51,709 nucleotides of DNA. Origin: Ruegeria faecimaris (GTDB lineage Bacteria > Pseudomonadota > Alphaproteobacteria > Rhodobacterales > Rhodobacteraceae). The translations under genes and the position numbers were made by a program. This document shows positions 1-9,931 of this stretch, piece by piece. A model generated the notes under the pieces. That model had not been told where the DNA came from. It made no database searches and was given only the letters and a program-made list of their open reading frames with translations. The DNA is taken from positions 1-51,709 of the forward strand of contig NZ_FXTE01000020.1 of assembly GCF_900182615.1 (NCBI RefSeq), in the 5' to 3' direction. Position 1 is the first letter of the stretch. Every line of letters starts with the position of its first letter.

Positions 1-83
1 TCGATGCCGATCTTCGCACCAATCTCCTGAATCGGCTTCTTCTTCGCCTCACGCGCAATTTCGATGTCAGATTTATAGCTCAT
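1..83 (-). CDS. fhs: Formate--tetrahydrofolate ligase, N-terminal fragment (runs off the window)
   Basis: Only the first 27 or so codons are inside the window. They read [16 protein letters not shown] and then [11 protein letters not shown], which matches the characteristic start of formate-tetrahydrofolate ligase (ATP + formate + THF to 10-formyl-THF, cytoplasm). A purine-rich stretch (AGGGAGACC) lies just upstream of the ATG. Its position next to a demethylase operon that would yield 5,10-methylene-THF fits a role in one-carbon oxidation or supply. The call rests on a short peptide, so it is good but not certain. Confidence 0.75.
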   Translation of the reverse strand, partial: MSYKSDIEIAREAKKKPIQEIGAKIGI

Positions 84-270
84 TGGGTTTCGGTCTCCCT
101 GCATAAAATAGGCCAATAGTGTTCCAACCAGAACGGCAAGGAGCCGAACCAGATTCGCATATATTTTTCTTTAAAGTAAATATTTATTCCCTAGGGTCAA
201 TATGCGAGTTTAACACTCCCTGAAAGTGCTACTCGATTCATCATTAGGAAACAGAGGCTGGCCACAGCGA

Positions 271-1206
271 TCAGGCGTATCTTTTCCGACCCGCGCTGAG
301 ACCAAGCAACCAATCTTCAACGATGCGCTGCTCTGGGAAAGCTTTGTGAAGAGGCCTTTTTAACAGGTAGTATCCGGACTGTGTTCGCACTGATGCGCCC
401 TGAACCGGTCTGACCAAAGTGCCGCTTTCAAGCAATGGGTCAACAAGATGGGCCCAACCCAATGCAATTCCCAGTCCATCGACAGCTGCTTGCACTGACA
501 ACGGATAGGTATTGAACTCCACTGCCTGTTCCATCGAGGACGTCGATACGCCATTGCCACTGAACCAAGTGCGCCATGTCATCCACTCTGCATGGCCACT
601 GGCCACTTCAATAAGGTCCAGTTCCGGCAGCGCAGATATATCTGCCGCCTTGGGGTTGCTCTTGAGATACTCTGGGCTGCAGACCGGAAATACGGTTTCT
701 CCGAACAAAAGCTGTGCCTCGTATCCCGGCCAATCGCCATCTCCACGCAGGATCGTCAAGTCCATCGAATCCGACAGGCACTCTGCGTCGCTGTCAGAAG
801 AGACCAGCGAAATACGGATGCGGCCATTTGATTTGTTGAACTTGCGAAGTTGCGGCATCAGCCAAAGAGAAGCGACAGAGTTGGTGGCGGAGATCGATAC
901 CGTGTTGGCCTGATGTTTGGCCAGCATATCCCGGCTGACATCCCGCATCAGGTCCAGCGACTTCTCCACGGTTGCCAGCAGGATGGCCCCTTGTTGGGTA
1001 AGCGAAACAGATCGGTGCCCTCGCACAAACAACGGCACATCATAGTGTTGCTCTAGCAACCGCACTTTGCGGCTGATCGCCGTTTCAGAGATGTTCAGAA
1101 CCTTACTGGCCTGCGCAAAGCTCTGCGCCTTTGCGGCAGCTTCAAACGCCAACAAATAGTCGAGCGGTGGAAGGACTTTCCCTGTGACTGAAGTTTTCTT
1201 TGGCAT
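271..1206 (-). CDS. LysR-family transcriptional regulator, divergent from the TMAO operon
   Basis: About 311 residues from the ATG at 1206. The winged helix-turn-helix covers roughly residues 14-75 (LDYLLAFEAAAKAQSFAQAS, then ISETAISRKVRLLE), followed by a periplasmic-binding-like effector domain in GcvA style (SVSLTQQG, then VSISATNSVASLWLMP). An in-frame TTG at 1284 would add 26 residues, but these are not LysR-like, so the ATG is preferred. It is transcribed away from the transporter/demethylase operon with about 240 bp between start codons, the usual arrangement for a LysR activator of the neighbouring operon. The ligand is not known from sequence; TMAO or a related methylamine is an inference from context. 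Confidence 0.85.
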   Translation of the reverse strand: MPKKTSVTGKVLPPLDYLLAFEAAAKAQSFAQASKVLNISETAISRKVRLLEQHYDVPLFVRGHRSVSLTQQGAILLATVEKSLDLMRDVSRDMLAKHQANTVSISATNSVASLWLMPQLRKFNKSNGRIRISLVSSDSDAECLSDSMDLTILRGDGDWPGYEAQLLFGETVFPVCSPEYLKSNPKAADISALPELDLIEVASGHAEWMTWRTWFSGNGVSTSSMEQAVEFNTYPLSVQAAVDGLGIALGWAHLVDPLLESGTLVRPVQGASVRTQSGYYLLKRPLHKAFPEQRIVEDWLLGLSAGRKRYA

Positions 1207-1369
1207 TTCAGAGCGGATTCCCGAACTGGACGTTATAGCGATCGAAAAACATTTGGCCTCATCTGCTGGCAATCGATCAGGCAACTAATTGTTAAGATAG
1301 CAAAAAGTCGGGTTAGCCTCAAGAATTTATAGCCAAAGACCCTCAAATTTCTGTTCTGCGTCTGGGGCG

Positions 1370-1383
1370 ATTCTGCGCAGAAT
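1370..1383. promoter_or_regulatory. 14-bp perfect palindrome in the LysR/tmoX intergenic region
   Basis: ATTCTGCGCAGAAT is an exact inverted repeat of two 7-bp arms. It lies 62 bp before the tmoX start and about 165 bp before the LysR start. A dyad between a LysR gene and its divergent target is the expected place for the regulator site. Assignment to this LysR is an inference. Confidence 0.4.
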
Positions 1384-1418
1384 GCACAAATTCGGGGCCG
1401 GAAGAGTCCACAACCTAA

Positions 1419-2399
<981 letters not shown>

Positions 2400-2422
2400 T
2401 CCGGCTACATCCACCGAAACTG

Positions 2423-2459
2423 GCGCGGCCTTGACCATCTGATCGATGCAAGGCCGCGC
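2423..2459 (+). terminator. Intercistronic hairpin between tmoX and the ATPase gene
   Basis: A perfect 11-bp stem (GCGCGGCCTTG at 2423-2433 pairing with 2449-2459) with a 15-nt loop, not followed by a T run. Such hairpins after a binding-protein gene commonly stabilise its mRNA or attenuate read-through, so that the binding protein is made in excess over the membrane complex. Confidence 0.6.
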
Positions 2460-2481
2460 TCAACAAGAAAGTTAGGCAGCC

Positions 2482-3510
2482 ATGTCCACCACAGCGCCTG
2501 TCATCTCAGCCAAAAATGTATGGAAACTGTTTGGGCCCTCGCCAGAGAGCTACCTGAAGTCCATGCCCGCTGGCCGCGGTTTTGATGAAATCCGTGCAGA
2601 TGGTTATATCGCCGGTGTCAAGGATGTCTCGATTGAGGTTGGCCGTGGCGAAATGCTGGTCATCATGGGTTTGTCAGGGTCAGGCAAGTCGACGCTGGTA
2701 CGTTGCTTTTCGCGCCTGCACGACATTACAGGTGGAACGATTGAGGTTGACGGTCAGGACATCATGAGCCTGAGCGAGCGCGATCTGATTGAATTGCGCA
2801 GAAACAAGATGGGCATGGTGTTTCAGTCTTTCGGACTGCTGCCACATCGCACGGTTTTGGACAACGTGGCCTTTCCGTTGGAAATGCGCGGACAAGATCG
2901 TCATGATCGGCGCGAGCGAGCGCTGGAAGTCATTAAGTTGGTGGGCCTTGAAGGTCGGGAAGAATACTTCCCACGGGAATTGAGCGGCGGCCAACAGCAA
3001 AGAGTGGGAATCGCCCGGTCGCTCGCCATTGAACCCGATATCTGGTTTCTGGACGAGCCATTCTCGGCGCTTGATCCACTGATCCGCCGCGAAATGCAGG
3101 ATGAATTCCTGCGATTGCAAGAGATGCTAGGCAAAACCATCGTTTTCATCACGCATGATTTTGACGAAGCGCTACGTCTGGCAGACCGGATTGCAATCAT
3201 GCGCAACGGCGCGGTCGAACAATGTGACACCCCCGACAAGATTGTGATGAACCCTGCCACCGAGTACGTGGCCAAGTTTACCGAAGATGTCGACAAGGCC
3301 CGGGTCGTACATGCCAAAGGCCTGGCAAAACCTGTGAACGGTCATGCCTTGGAGGGCGCACCAATCAATGGTGGATCAACCATTCACGAACTGGCGCGGG
3401 TTCTTGTCAACGATAACCGCATTCTTTTGCCGGTGGCGGATGACAAAGGCGTTGTCACCGGTGTTTTGGAACGTGACGCCGCATTGAATGTTCTGCTTGG
3501 AGCTGAATGA
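2482..3510 (+). CDS. tmoV: ABC transporter ATP-binding protein, glycine betaine/proline (ProV/OpuAA) type
   Basis: 342 residues. The Walker A loop is GLSGSGKST, the Q-loop region is MGMVFQSFGLLPHRTVLDN, the ABC signature is LSGGQQQR, and Walker B reads IWFLDEPFSALDP. The switch histidine is in FITHDFDEA. The C-terminal 70 or so residues after the nucleotide-binding domain look like the CBS-containing tail of ProV/OpuAA proteins, which senses ionic strength in some homologues. It energises import of the solute bound by the preceding protein. Its last codon overlaps the permease start (ATGA at 3507-3510), which implies translational coupling. The letter V (rather than W) follows ProV by analogy and is not certain. 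Confidence 0.85.
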   Translation: MSTTAPVISAKNVWKLFGPSPESYLKSMPAGRGFDEIRADGYIAGVKDVSIEVGRGEMLVIMGLSGSGKSTLVRCFSRLHDITGGTIEVDGQDIMSLSERDLIELRRNKMGMVFQSFGLLPHRTVLDNVAFPLEMRGQDRHDRRERALEVIKLVGLEGREEYFPRELSGGQQQRVGIARSLAIEPDIWFLDEPFSALDPLIRREMQDEFLRLQEMLGKTIVFITHDFDEALRLADRIAIMRNGAVEQCDTPDKIVMNPATEYVAKFTEDVDKARVVHAKGLAKPVNGHALEGAPINGGSTIHELARVLVNDNRILLPVADDKGVVTGVLERDAALNVLLGAE

Positions 3511-5492
3511 TGGCGGCGCTGTCCACCGAAGTACCGGACACTTCAGACGGGACGTGGGGAAAAGCCAGAGTCCTGACTACACTGCTGGCCGCCGCCTTCG
3601 TGCTGATCGTTGCCAAAGCTGTCGGAGTTCTGCCCGAATGGCTAAACCGCATCCCCGAAGCCGCGATTCCGCCGACGGCGCAGGTTCTGGATGCAGTCTT
3701 CTACTTTATCCAAAATGATCTTGGCCTGATCTATGTCACACGATTTATCGCCGAAGGTCCGCTTGAGTTCCTGCTGGATACGTCAGCGAACCTTCTGGAA
3801 GGCAAGCGCCGTTGGCCCAATCTAGGCCCGATCCCATGGTCCGCAATCGCCGCAGTGGCAGCCGTCGTCGGCTACGCCGTAGGTGGTTGGCGTCTGGCCG
3901 CATTAGGCGCGGGAACCTTCATCTGGACGGCCGCAATCGGGCAGTGGAAGATCGCCATGCAGACGATGTCTGTCATCGTGGTTGCCGCACCGCTGGCGTT
4001 TCTTTTGGGCTTGATACTGGGCATCGCCGCCTGGAAATACCGCTGGTTCGAGCGGATGCTGAAACCCATGCTGTCCGTGCTGCAAACCCTGCCCTTCTTT
4101 ACGTATCTCTTGCCAGCAGTGATCTTTTTTAAGGTCGGACCGACAGCTGGGGCCGTCGCAACAATTACTTTTGCCATCCCGCCGATGATCCTGATGACCA
4201 CTCTGGGCTTGAAAAAAGTCAGCCCCGAAGTGATCGAAGCAGGCCAGATGTCTGGATGTACCAAATGGCAGATGTTGCGCCACGTCTACGTTCCAGCCGC
4301 GCGGACCGAGGTTCTGGTCGGCGTCAATCAGGTGATCATGTTGTGTCTTGCGATGGTTGTTCTGACCGCCTTTATCGGAATGCCCGGTCTTGGCGCGAAA
4401 CTGCTGGCGATGATGGGTAGTTTCAAGCTGGGCCGTTCTTTCGAGATTGGCGTAACCATCGTCCTTCTGGCTGTCACGTTGGATCGGATGTCAAAGGCCT
4501 GGGTCGTCAAACAGCCAGTGCACTTCGAACGCGGCACCCCATGGTGGAAGCGCCACCAGATTTCGCTGGTCGCACTGGGTCTGTTTGTTGGGTTCACTCT
4601 GCTGTCTCAGGTCTTCCCGATCCTGGCCGAAATTGGCCGCAAGCAGCATCTAAGCCAGGGCAAGGAAATCGACGTGGTTATCAAGTCGTTCCTGGCCATC
4701 GACATGATCAAAGGGACAACCGAATGGTTGCGCTGGTTTCTGAACGTCAAGGTTCTGATTCCATTCCGGAATACGCTACTCGCCATTCCAACTCCCGCGT
4801 TCATCCTTCTGGTTGTTTCCTTTGCTTATTGGGTTGGTGGCCGAAAGCCCGGCATCTACGCAGCAGTCTTCTTTACGATTGTCGCGTTCTCGGGCTGGTG
4901 GGATCGGTCGGTTATCACTTTGTATACCGTGATCTCGGCCGTTGCGCTGGCAACCATGATCGGTATCCCCCTGGGCGTTGTCGCAGCGCGGTCCGCGCGT
5001 TGGTCCAAGAGCATTTTGCTGGCTTGCGACACTGCGCAAACCTTCCCCAGCTTCATTTACTTGATCCCTGCGATCATGTTGTTCGGGGTCAATGATGTCG
5101 CGGTTGTGTTCTCGATTCTGATCTTCGCCGCCGTCCCGCTGATCCGGTACACCATTATTGGCCTCAGCAACGTGCCGCCGGAAATGACCGAGGCAGCAGA
5201 TATGTCCGGCTCGACCCGCCGGCAAAAACTTATGTCGGTTCAGTTCCCTCTGGCGCTGCCAACTATGGCGGTCGGGTTTAATCAAGCCATCATGTTCGCC
5301 TTCTTCATGGTCATTATCGCGGCCTTCATTGGAACGCAGGATCTGGGGCAGGAACTTCAACGAACTCTGGCAGGTACCGAACTGGGCAAGAACTTTGTGC
5401 TCGGCATGAATGTCTCGCTGATGGCGCTTACCTTCGACATGGCGATCAGCAGCTGGGCTGATCAGCGCAAAAAGCGGTTGGGGCTCGACTAA
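3507..5492 (+). CDS. tmoW: Double-length ABC permease with two MetI-like domains
   Basis: 661 residues, about twice the length of a single ProW/OpuAB permease. Two binding-protein-dependent transport domains are visible, at about residues 145-335 and 465-655. Each has an EAA-loop-like segment: VSPEVIEAGQMSGCTKWQML in the first and VPPEMTEAADMSGSTRRQKL in the second. Extra hydrophobic segments lie at about residues 25-42, 100-125 and 350-370. A fused permease means that one polypeptide can supply both halves of the channel. It overlaps the ATPase stop by 4 bp and is followed after one base by the cupin gene. The predicted substrate is TMAO or a related methylated amine. The W name follows ProW by analogy. 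Confidence 0.85.
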   Translation: MMAALSTEVPDTSDGTWGKARVLTTLLAAAFVLIVAKAVGVLPEWLNRIPEAAIPPTAQVLDAVFYFIQNDLGLIYVTRFIAEGPLEFLLDTSANLLEGKRRWPNLGPIPWSAIAAVAAVVGYAVGGWRLAALGAGTFIWTAAIGQWKIAMQTMSVIVVAAPLAFLLGLILGIAAWKYRWFERMLKPMLSVLQTLPFFTYLLPAVIFFKVGPTAGAVATITFAIPPMILMTTLGLKKVSPEVIEAGQMSGCTKWQMLRHVYVPAARTEVLVGVNQVIMLCLAMVVLTAFIGMPGLGAKLLAMMGSFKLGRSFEIGVTIVLLAVTLDRMSKAWVVKQPVHFERGTPWWKRHQISLVALGLFVGFTLLSQVFPILAEIGRKQHLSQGKEIDVVIKSFLAIDMIKGTTEWLRWFLNVKVLIPFRNTLLAIPTPAFILLVVSFAYWVGGRKPGIYAAVFFTIVAFSGWWDRSVITLYTVISAVALATMIGIPLGVVAARSARWSKSILLACDTAQTFPSFIYLIPAIMLFGVNDVAVVFSILIFAAVPLIRYTIIGLSNVPPEMTEAADMSGSTRRQKLMSVQFPLALPTMAVGFNQAIMFAFFMVIIAAFIGTQDLGQELQRTLAGTELGKNFVLGMNVSLMALTFDMAISSWADQRKKRLGLD

Positions 5493-5493
5493 G

Positions 5494-5865
5494 ATGGCAC
5501 AACAACAGAGCGCACGCACCGTTATCCGCTTCGATGACCCCGGATTTGTCCGGATGCGGATGGACGGCCTGCCCGATGCGCAGGTCTGGTGGAAGAATAT
5601 CAGTTTCGATGAAGAAACCGGACAAGGCAGCTATCTGATGAAGATGGCGCCAGGCACACGTTCGAACCCTCATGTCCATTACGGGCCGGAAGAGTTCTTT
5701 GTGCTTGAGGGCGATCTGACCGACCACGACGGGTTTCGATATCGCAGCGGCGATTTTGTCAGCCTTGCTGCCGGGTTCAGCCACTATTCGCGAACCGAGG
5801 CGGGATGCCTCTTGGTGGTCACCCATCGCGGTGCAACCGAAGCCATTCAGGAAAACACACTATGA
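5494..5865 (+). CDS. Small cupin-domain protein within the TMAO operon
   Basis: 123 residues forming one cupin fold. The metal-binding motif 1 region reads MAPGTRSNPHVHYGPEEFFVLEGDL, with two histidines and a glutamate in the usual HxH(x)nE pattern (positions given for the idea of the motif: about residues 55-75). The second motif contains GFSHYSRTEAG. There is no signal peptide, so it acts in the cytoplasm. The start is one base after the permease stop and its end overlaps the demethylase start (ATGA), so it is tightly coupled to both. Its function is unknown. Possibilities include a metal-dependent enzyme acting on a methylamine or an aldehyde, or a binding protein that senses the substrate. 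Confidence 0.8.
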   Translation: MAQQQSARTVIRFDDPGFVRMRMDGLPDAQVWWKNISFDEETGQGSYLMKMAPGTRSNPHVHYGPEEFFVLEGDLTDHDGFRYRSGDFVSLAAGFSHYSRTEAGCLLVVTHRGATEAIQENTL

Positions 5866-8261
5866 ATGTGAAGCCGGCCTTCGAAGTTCCATTCGAACGC
5901 AGCGGGGTTCTGGTCCCCGGCCTTCCGATCCTGCCGCATGGAACGGAACGCCACCCGATCCCCGGAATGGGGTCGCGCGCGGTACCGGTGTCCAAAGGCG
6001 ATACCATCACGCTGCTGGATCGCGATGGGATGCAACCGGCTGAGATGGTCTTCTTTTCCCCTGACCGAAGCTCCGATGCAGCCATGCTGGGCACACAGGG
6101 GCATGGACGGCCCGAAGGTTTGATCACAACCCTCGCAAATGGATCAGCATCTGGCAAAAAAGTTCTGCGTGCATTGGAAATCGCGGGCTTCGACATCGGA
6201 AAAGGCGACGCAATCCGGGCATTCGCTGACGGGTCACGCCCCGGCGACATGGTGCATTTCGTGGCAGAAAGCGATGGTCTTTTGATTGTCGCTGCACCAG
6301 GCAAGGCTATGCGCCCCGAGGACAACAACCCTCCTACGGATATCATCTTGTACATCCAGCGCTCAGCGCCCGGATTGGAAAAGCCCGATGTCGGACCGCC
6401 CGATCCGCTGGCCGATCCGCTTAAGGATTTCAATATTCAGCCGGGAAATGCGCACTCATATGAAGTGAAGGCCGGTGAATTCATCCAGATCGTCGATATT
6501 CGTGGCCGAGAGTGTTCCGATTTTCAGGCATTCAGCCGCCGCGCACTGGATCAGGGGATCGAGCGTGAAATCGACCCGACAACAACACGCAGCCTGATGG
6601 GCAGCTTGTATCCTCAACCCGGGATTTTCTCAAAGTACTGGTCAGTAGATCAAGAGCCTCTGATCGAAATCGTTCAAGATACCTGTGGGCGCCATGACAC
6701 GTTCGGTCTGGCCTGTACGGCGCGATATTACGAAGACCTTGGCTATCCCGGCCATGTGAATTGTTCGGACAATATCAACAAGGATCTGGACCAATATGGC
6801 ATCAAGCCGCGCGGTGGCTGGCCAGCGATCAACTTCTTTTTCAACACGATGCTGGATGACACCAACGCCATTGGCATGGACGATCCGTGGTCGCGACCCG
6901 GTGACTTCGTCCTGCTGCGCGCCCTGACCGACCTGGTTTGCGTCAGCACCGGCTGTCCCTGCGATATCGACCCGGCAAATGGCTGGAATCCAACAGACAT
7001 TCAAGTGCGAACCTATAAGGCGACCGAGGATTTCAAGCGGTCCTATGGCTATAGAAAATCTGCGGAGGCGGATGTGGAAGAAACTAAGAAAACAGCATTT
7101 CACGACTGCTTTGCACGGCACACCCGTGATTTCGTCGAATACAATGGCTATTGGCTGCCCAACACGATGACCAATCATGGCGCGATTGCCGAATATTGGG
7201 CTTGCCGGGACAAGGTTGCTGTCATGGACCTCAGCCCGCTGCGCAAATACGAAGTCGTGGGACCTGACGCCGAAGAACTGATGCAGCTTTGCGTGACCCG
7301 CAACATGAAAAAGCTGAGCGTTGGTCAGGTCGTTTATACGGCCATGTGCTATGAGCACGGCGGTATGATCGACGATGGCACCGTCTACCGGTTGGGTGAG
7401 ACGAACTTCCGCTGGATCGGTGGGAATGACACCAGCGGGTTGTGGCTGCAGGAACAGGCGCTCAAACGCAATATGAATGTCTGGGTGCGCAACTCTACGG
7501 ACCAGTTGCACAACATTGCAGTTCAGGGGCGGCATAGCCGCGACATACTTTCCAAGATATTCTGGACACCGCCTCAGCAACCAACGATCGACGAACTGCC
7601 GTGGTTCCGGCTTTCGGTCGCGCGGGTTGGTGATGTGCAGGGGACTTCTGTTGTAATTTCTCGGACCGGCTATTCCGGAGAGCTTGGGTATGAAATCTTC
7701 TGCCACCCCAAGGATGCCGTCGAAATCTTTGATCGTGTCTGGGAGGTGGGCCAAGAGTATGGCATTGCGCCTCTGGGCCTGGGCGCATTGGACATGTTGC
7801 GGATCGAGGGCGGTCTGATCTTTGCCGGGTCAGAATTCGACGATCAGACCGATCCGTTCGAGGCCGGCATCGGCTTTACTGTGCCGCTGAAATCAAAGAC
7901 CGACGACTTCATTGGGCGGGCGGCGATAGAGGAGCGCAAGGCCCACCCACACCGCAAACTGGTTGGATTTGAGATCGAAGGGGGTACGGTCCCCTCACCC
8001 GGTGACTGCGTGCGCGTTGGGAAAGCGCAGGTCGGAGAGATTACCAGCGCGATGAAATCACCCATCCTCGGCAAGGTCATCGCTTTGGGTCGGATTTCGG
8101 TTACCCATGCCATCGTTGGAGCGGACATCGAAATCGGGCAGCTGGACGGCCAACAAAAGCGGTTGAAAGCCAAGATCGTGCCATTCCCGCATTTCGATCC
8201 AACAAAGGAACGTGTGAAGGGAATGTACGCAGAAGCGACGGTTCCGAACGCTGCAGAATAG
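5862..8261 (+). CDS. tdm: Trimethylamine-N-oxide demethylase-type protein (DUF1989 + GcvT/THF-binding)
   Basis: 799 residues from the ATG at 5862, which overlaps the cupin stop. A DUF1989 domain spans about residues 190-390. It contains DIRGRECSDFQAF with Asp220, plus Cys275, His278, Cys285, Cys301, Cys360, Cys365 and Cys367, the pool from which the zinc ligands would come. Residues 415-799 are an aminomethyltransferase (GcvT-like) THF-binding half with TGYSGELGYEIF and LGALDMLRIEGG. This two-part build is that of Tdm, which splits TMAO into dimethylamine and formaldehyde and passes the latter to THF. Residues 1-180 look like a second, degenerate DUF1989 copy. Neighbouring tmo-like genes support the call; another methylated amine is possible. 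Confidence 0.85.
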   Translation: MNVKPAFEVPFERSGVLVPGLPILPHGTERHPIPGMGSRAVPVSKGDTITLLDRDGMQPAEMVFFSPDRSSDAAMLGTQGHGRPEGLITTLANGSASGKKVLRALEIAGFDIGKGDAIRAFADGSRPGDMVHFVAESDGLLIVAAPGKAMRPEDNNPPTDIILYIQRSAPGLEKPDVGPPDPLADPLKDFNIQPGNAHSYEVKAGEFIQIVDIRGRECSDFQAFSRRALDQGIEREIDPTTTRSLMGSLYPQPGIFSKYWSVDQEPLIEIVQDTCGRHDTFGLACTARYYEDLGYPGHVNCSDNINKDLDQYGIKPRGGWPAINFFFNTMLDDTNAIGMDDPWSRPGDFVLLRALTDLVCVSTGCPCDIDPANGWNPTDIQVRTYKATEDFKRSYGYRKSAEADVEETKKTAFHDCFARHTRDFVEYNGYWLPNTMTNHGAIAEYWACRDKVAVMDLSPLRKYEVVGPDAEELMQLCVTRNMKKLSVGQVVYTAMCYEHGGMIDDGTVYRLGETNFRWIGGNDTSGLWLQEQALKRNMNVWVRNSTDQLHNIAVQGRHSRDILSKIFWTPPQQPTIDELPWFRLSVARVGDVQGTSVVISRTGYSGELGYEIFCHPKDAVEIFDRVWEVGQEYGIAPLGLGALDMLRIEGGLIFAGSEFDDQTDPFEAGIGFTVPLKSKTDDFIGRAAIEERKAHPHRKLVGFEIEGGTVPSPGDCVRVGKAQVGEITSAMKSPILGKVIALGRISVTHAIVGADIEIGQLDGQQKRLKAKIVPFPHFDPTKERVKGMYAEATVPNAAE

Positions 8262-8671
8262 CGACGGTGGTGTGACATTAACTTCTACCCGACCAAGGAA
8301 TGCTGATGCTCGGACCTCATGCAACTCGAGTGGTGGCTTTCCAGGTCAAATGCCTCTGGGCAGTGACATTGGATTGTTAAGGCTGAGCGGTCGGCCACGA
8401 ACCACTGCAAGCCTTATTGCTTGGGTACCAAAAAAATAATCTTTTGCTTCAGTGAGCTTTCGAACGCGTTGCTTTGCGCGCTTCCCGAGTGTGCCACTGA
8501 GATTTCGAAACAACAAATTGGATCCGCTGAAATGCCCTGCGGCATCGCCAATAAAGCGTTTCTGCCGGATAGCGTAACATGTAGGGGCTAATTCCACTTG
8601 TCCCGTCACAGAATTCATCCGCAAAAATAATGAAGTCCATGCCGCATTCGCGAGCAAGCTTGGTGAGAATG
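8262..8671. other. 410-bp convergent intergenic region without a supported gene
   Basis: Lies between the 3' ends of tdm (+) and arsJ (-). On the minus strand, frames continuing past the arsJ stop stay open for about 75 codons (for example LARECGMDFIIFADEF in one frame), but there is no start codon with a ribosome site and no recognised family. It might be a decayed gene remnant. No clear terminator hairpin was seen. Confidence 0.4.
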
Positions 8672-9931
8672 CTAACCCACCGCCAAACGGTCCTGCATCC
8701 TGTCCGAGGCCATGGCGGACAGAGCGACCATTGTTGCGGCTGTTCCCAGAACCATTGCCAAACCACCGATCTGGTAAGTGAGGCCAGACAGCACTGTGCC
8801 CAGCAATCGGCCAGCCGCGTTGGCCATGTAATAGAAACCGACATCCATCGTGACCCGCTCGGCCTGAGAAAAGGACAGGATCAGATAGGAATGCAGCGAG
8901 GAGTTCACGGCAAAGATCACTCCAAAGATCAGCAAGCCGATCACCAGCGTAATTGTCAGCCAAGTGGCGGGCCCCGAGGATAAGGCCACAGCAACGGTCA
9001 GGGCAGCAGGCACGCAGAACAGGGTTACGGCCCAATCGCGCGCGGCGCAGATCAATTGGGGCTCGGACCGGTCAGAGGCGCGCAGGATCTTCGGGGCGCT
9101 GGCCTGAACTGCGCCGTATAGGATGATCCAGGCCGCCATGAATGTCCCGATCATGAAAAAGGCCGCTCGGTTCCCGGTTTCGGACCCGTCGGACAATACC
9201 GCATAGAAATAGATCGGAATCCCGACCACAAACCACACATCGCGCGCGCCAAACAGAAACATGCGGGACAAGCACAGCCAGTTGATATTGGGGGATTTCG
9301 AAAAAACCTCAGAGAATTTTGCGCCTTTACGCCCTTTGGGCAGGCCCGGCGGCATGAACAAAATCACCGAAATCAAGATGACGCCCAGAACGCTGGCCAT
9401 GGCCAGGACAGCCCAGTTAAAGCCAAACGTTGCCAACAGACCTGCGCCCAGCAAAAAGCCCAGCCCTTTGACCGCGTTCTTGGACCCGGTCAGCAGGGCA
9501 ACCCAGCGAAACAGGCCGCCATCCTCGGTCGGGGCCAGCAGTTTCACGGCGGATTTCGAAGACATCTTGGCCAGATCCTTGGCCACGCCGCTGGCACCCT
9601 GAACGATCATGACAAAGGCCACTTTAGCTGGAATGGCCCAATTAGGGTCTAGTTGAGTCAGCAGCAGCAACGCCCCCACCTGCAGGCCAAGCCCCGCATA
9701 GAGCGTCGAGGTCAACCCGAACCGAGCCGCAATCCAGCCCGCCGCCAGATTGGTGCCGATACCGGCAATTTCATACAGAACAAACAGATAGGCCAGCTGG
9801 ACCGGCGAGAAGCCCATCGTATGAAAATGCAGCAGCACCAGCATACGAAGCGCGCCGTCGGTCAGCATGAATGCCCAATAGGCTGCCGTGACCGCGATAT
9901 AGGCGGACAACCCTTCGGGCTTCTGGGTCAC
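8672..9931 (-). CDS. arsJ: ArsJ, MFS exporter of 1-arseno-3-phosphoglycerate
   Basis: 419 residues with about 12 membrane segments. The opening [24 protein letters not shown] and the [19 protein letters not shown] loop are typical of ArsJ. Its start overlaps the stop of the GAPDH gene by 4 bp (9928-9931). In the known system GAPDH uses arsenate in place of phosphate to make the unstable 1-arseno-3-phosphoglycerate, which ArsJ exports and which then decays outside to release arsenate. The gene order ArsR-type regulator, gapdh, arsJ is diagnostic, and I am confident of the family. Confidence 0.92.
   Translation of the reverse strand: MTQKPEGLSAYIAVTAAYWAFMLTDGALRMLVLLHFHTMGFSPVQLAYLFVLYEIAGIGTNLAAGWIAARFGLTSTLYAGLGLQVGALLLLTQLDPNWAIPAKVAFVMIVQGASGVAKDLAKMSSKSAVKLLAPTEDGGLFRWVALLTGSKNAVKGLGFLLGAGLLATFGFNWAVLAMASVLGVILISVILFMPPGLPKGRKGAKFSEVFSKSPNINWLCLSRMFLFGARDVWFVVGIPIYFYAVLSDGSETGNRAAFFMIGTFMAAWIILYGAVQASAPKILRASDRSEPQLICAARDWAVTLFCVPAALTVAVALSSGPATWLTITLVIGLLIFGVIFAVNSSLHSYLILSFSQAERVTMDVGFYYMANAAGRLLGTVLSGLTYQIGGLAMVLGTAATMVALSAMASDRMQDRLAVG

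Noticed and set aside
512..1056. Open frames on the plus strand inside the LysR gene
   Set aside because: No ribosome site or family similarity; the LysR frame on the other strand explains the sequence.
6642..7754. 370-residue open frame opposite the demethylase gene
   Set aside because: High-GC shadow frame; its peptide has no recognisable family and the sense frame is conserved.
8346..9035. 229-residue minus-strand frame overlapping the arsJ 3' end
   Set aside because: The overlapping part is a shifted frame of arsJ; only the tail beyond arsJ is unexplained, and it has no start.
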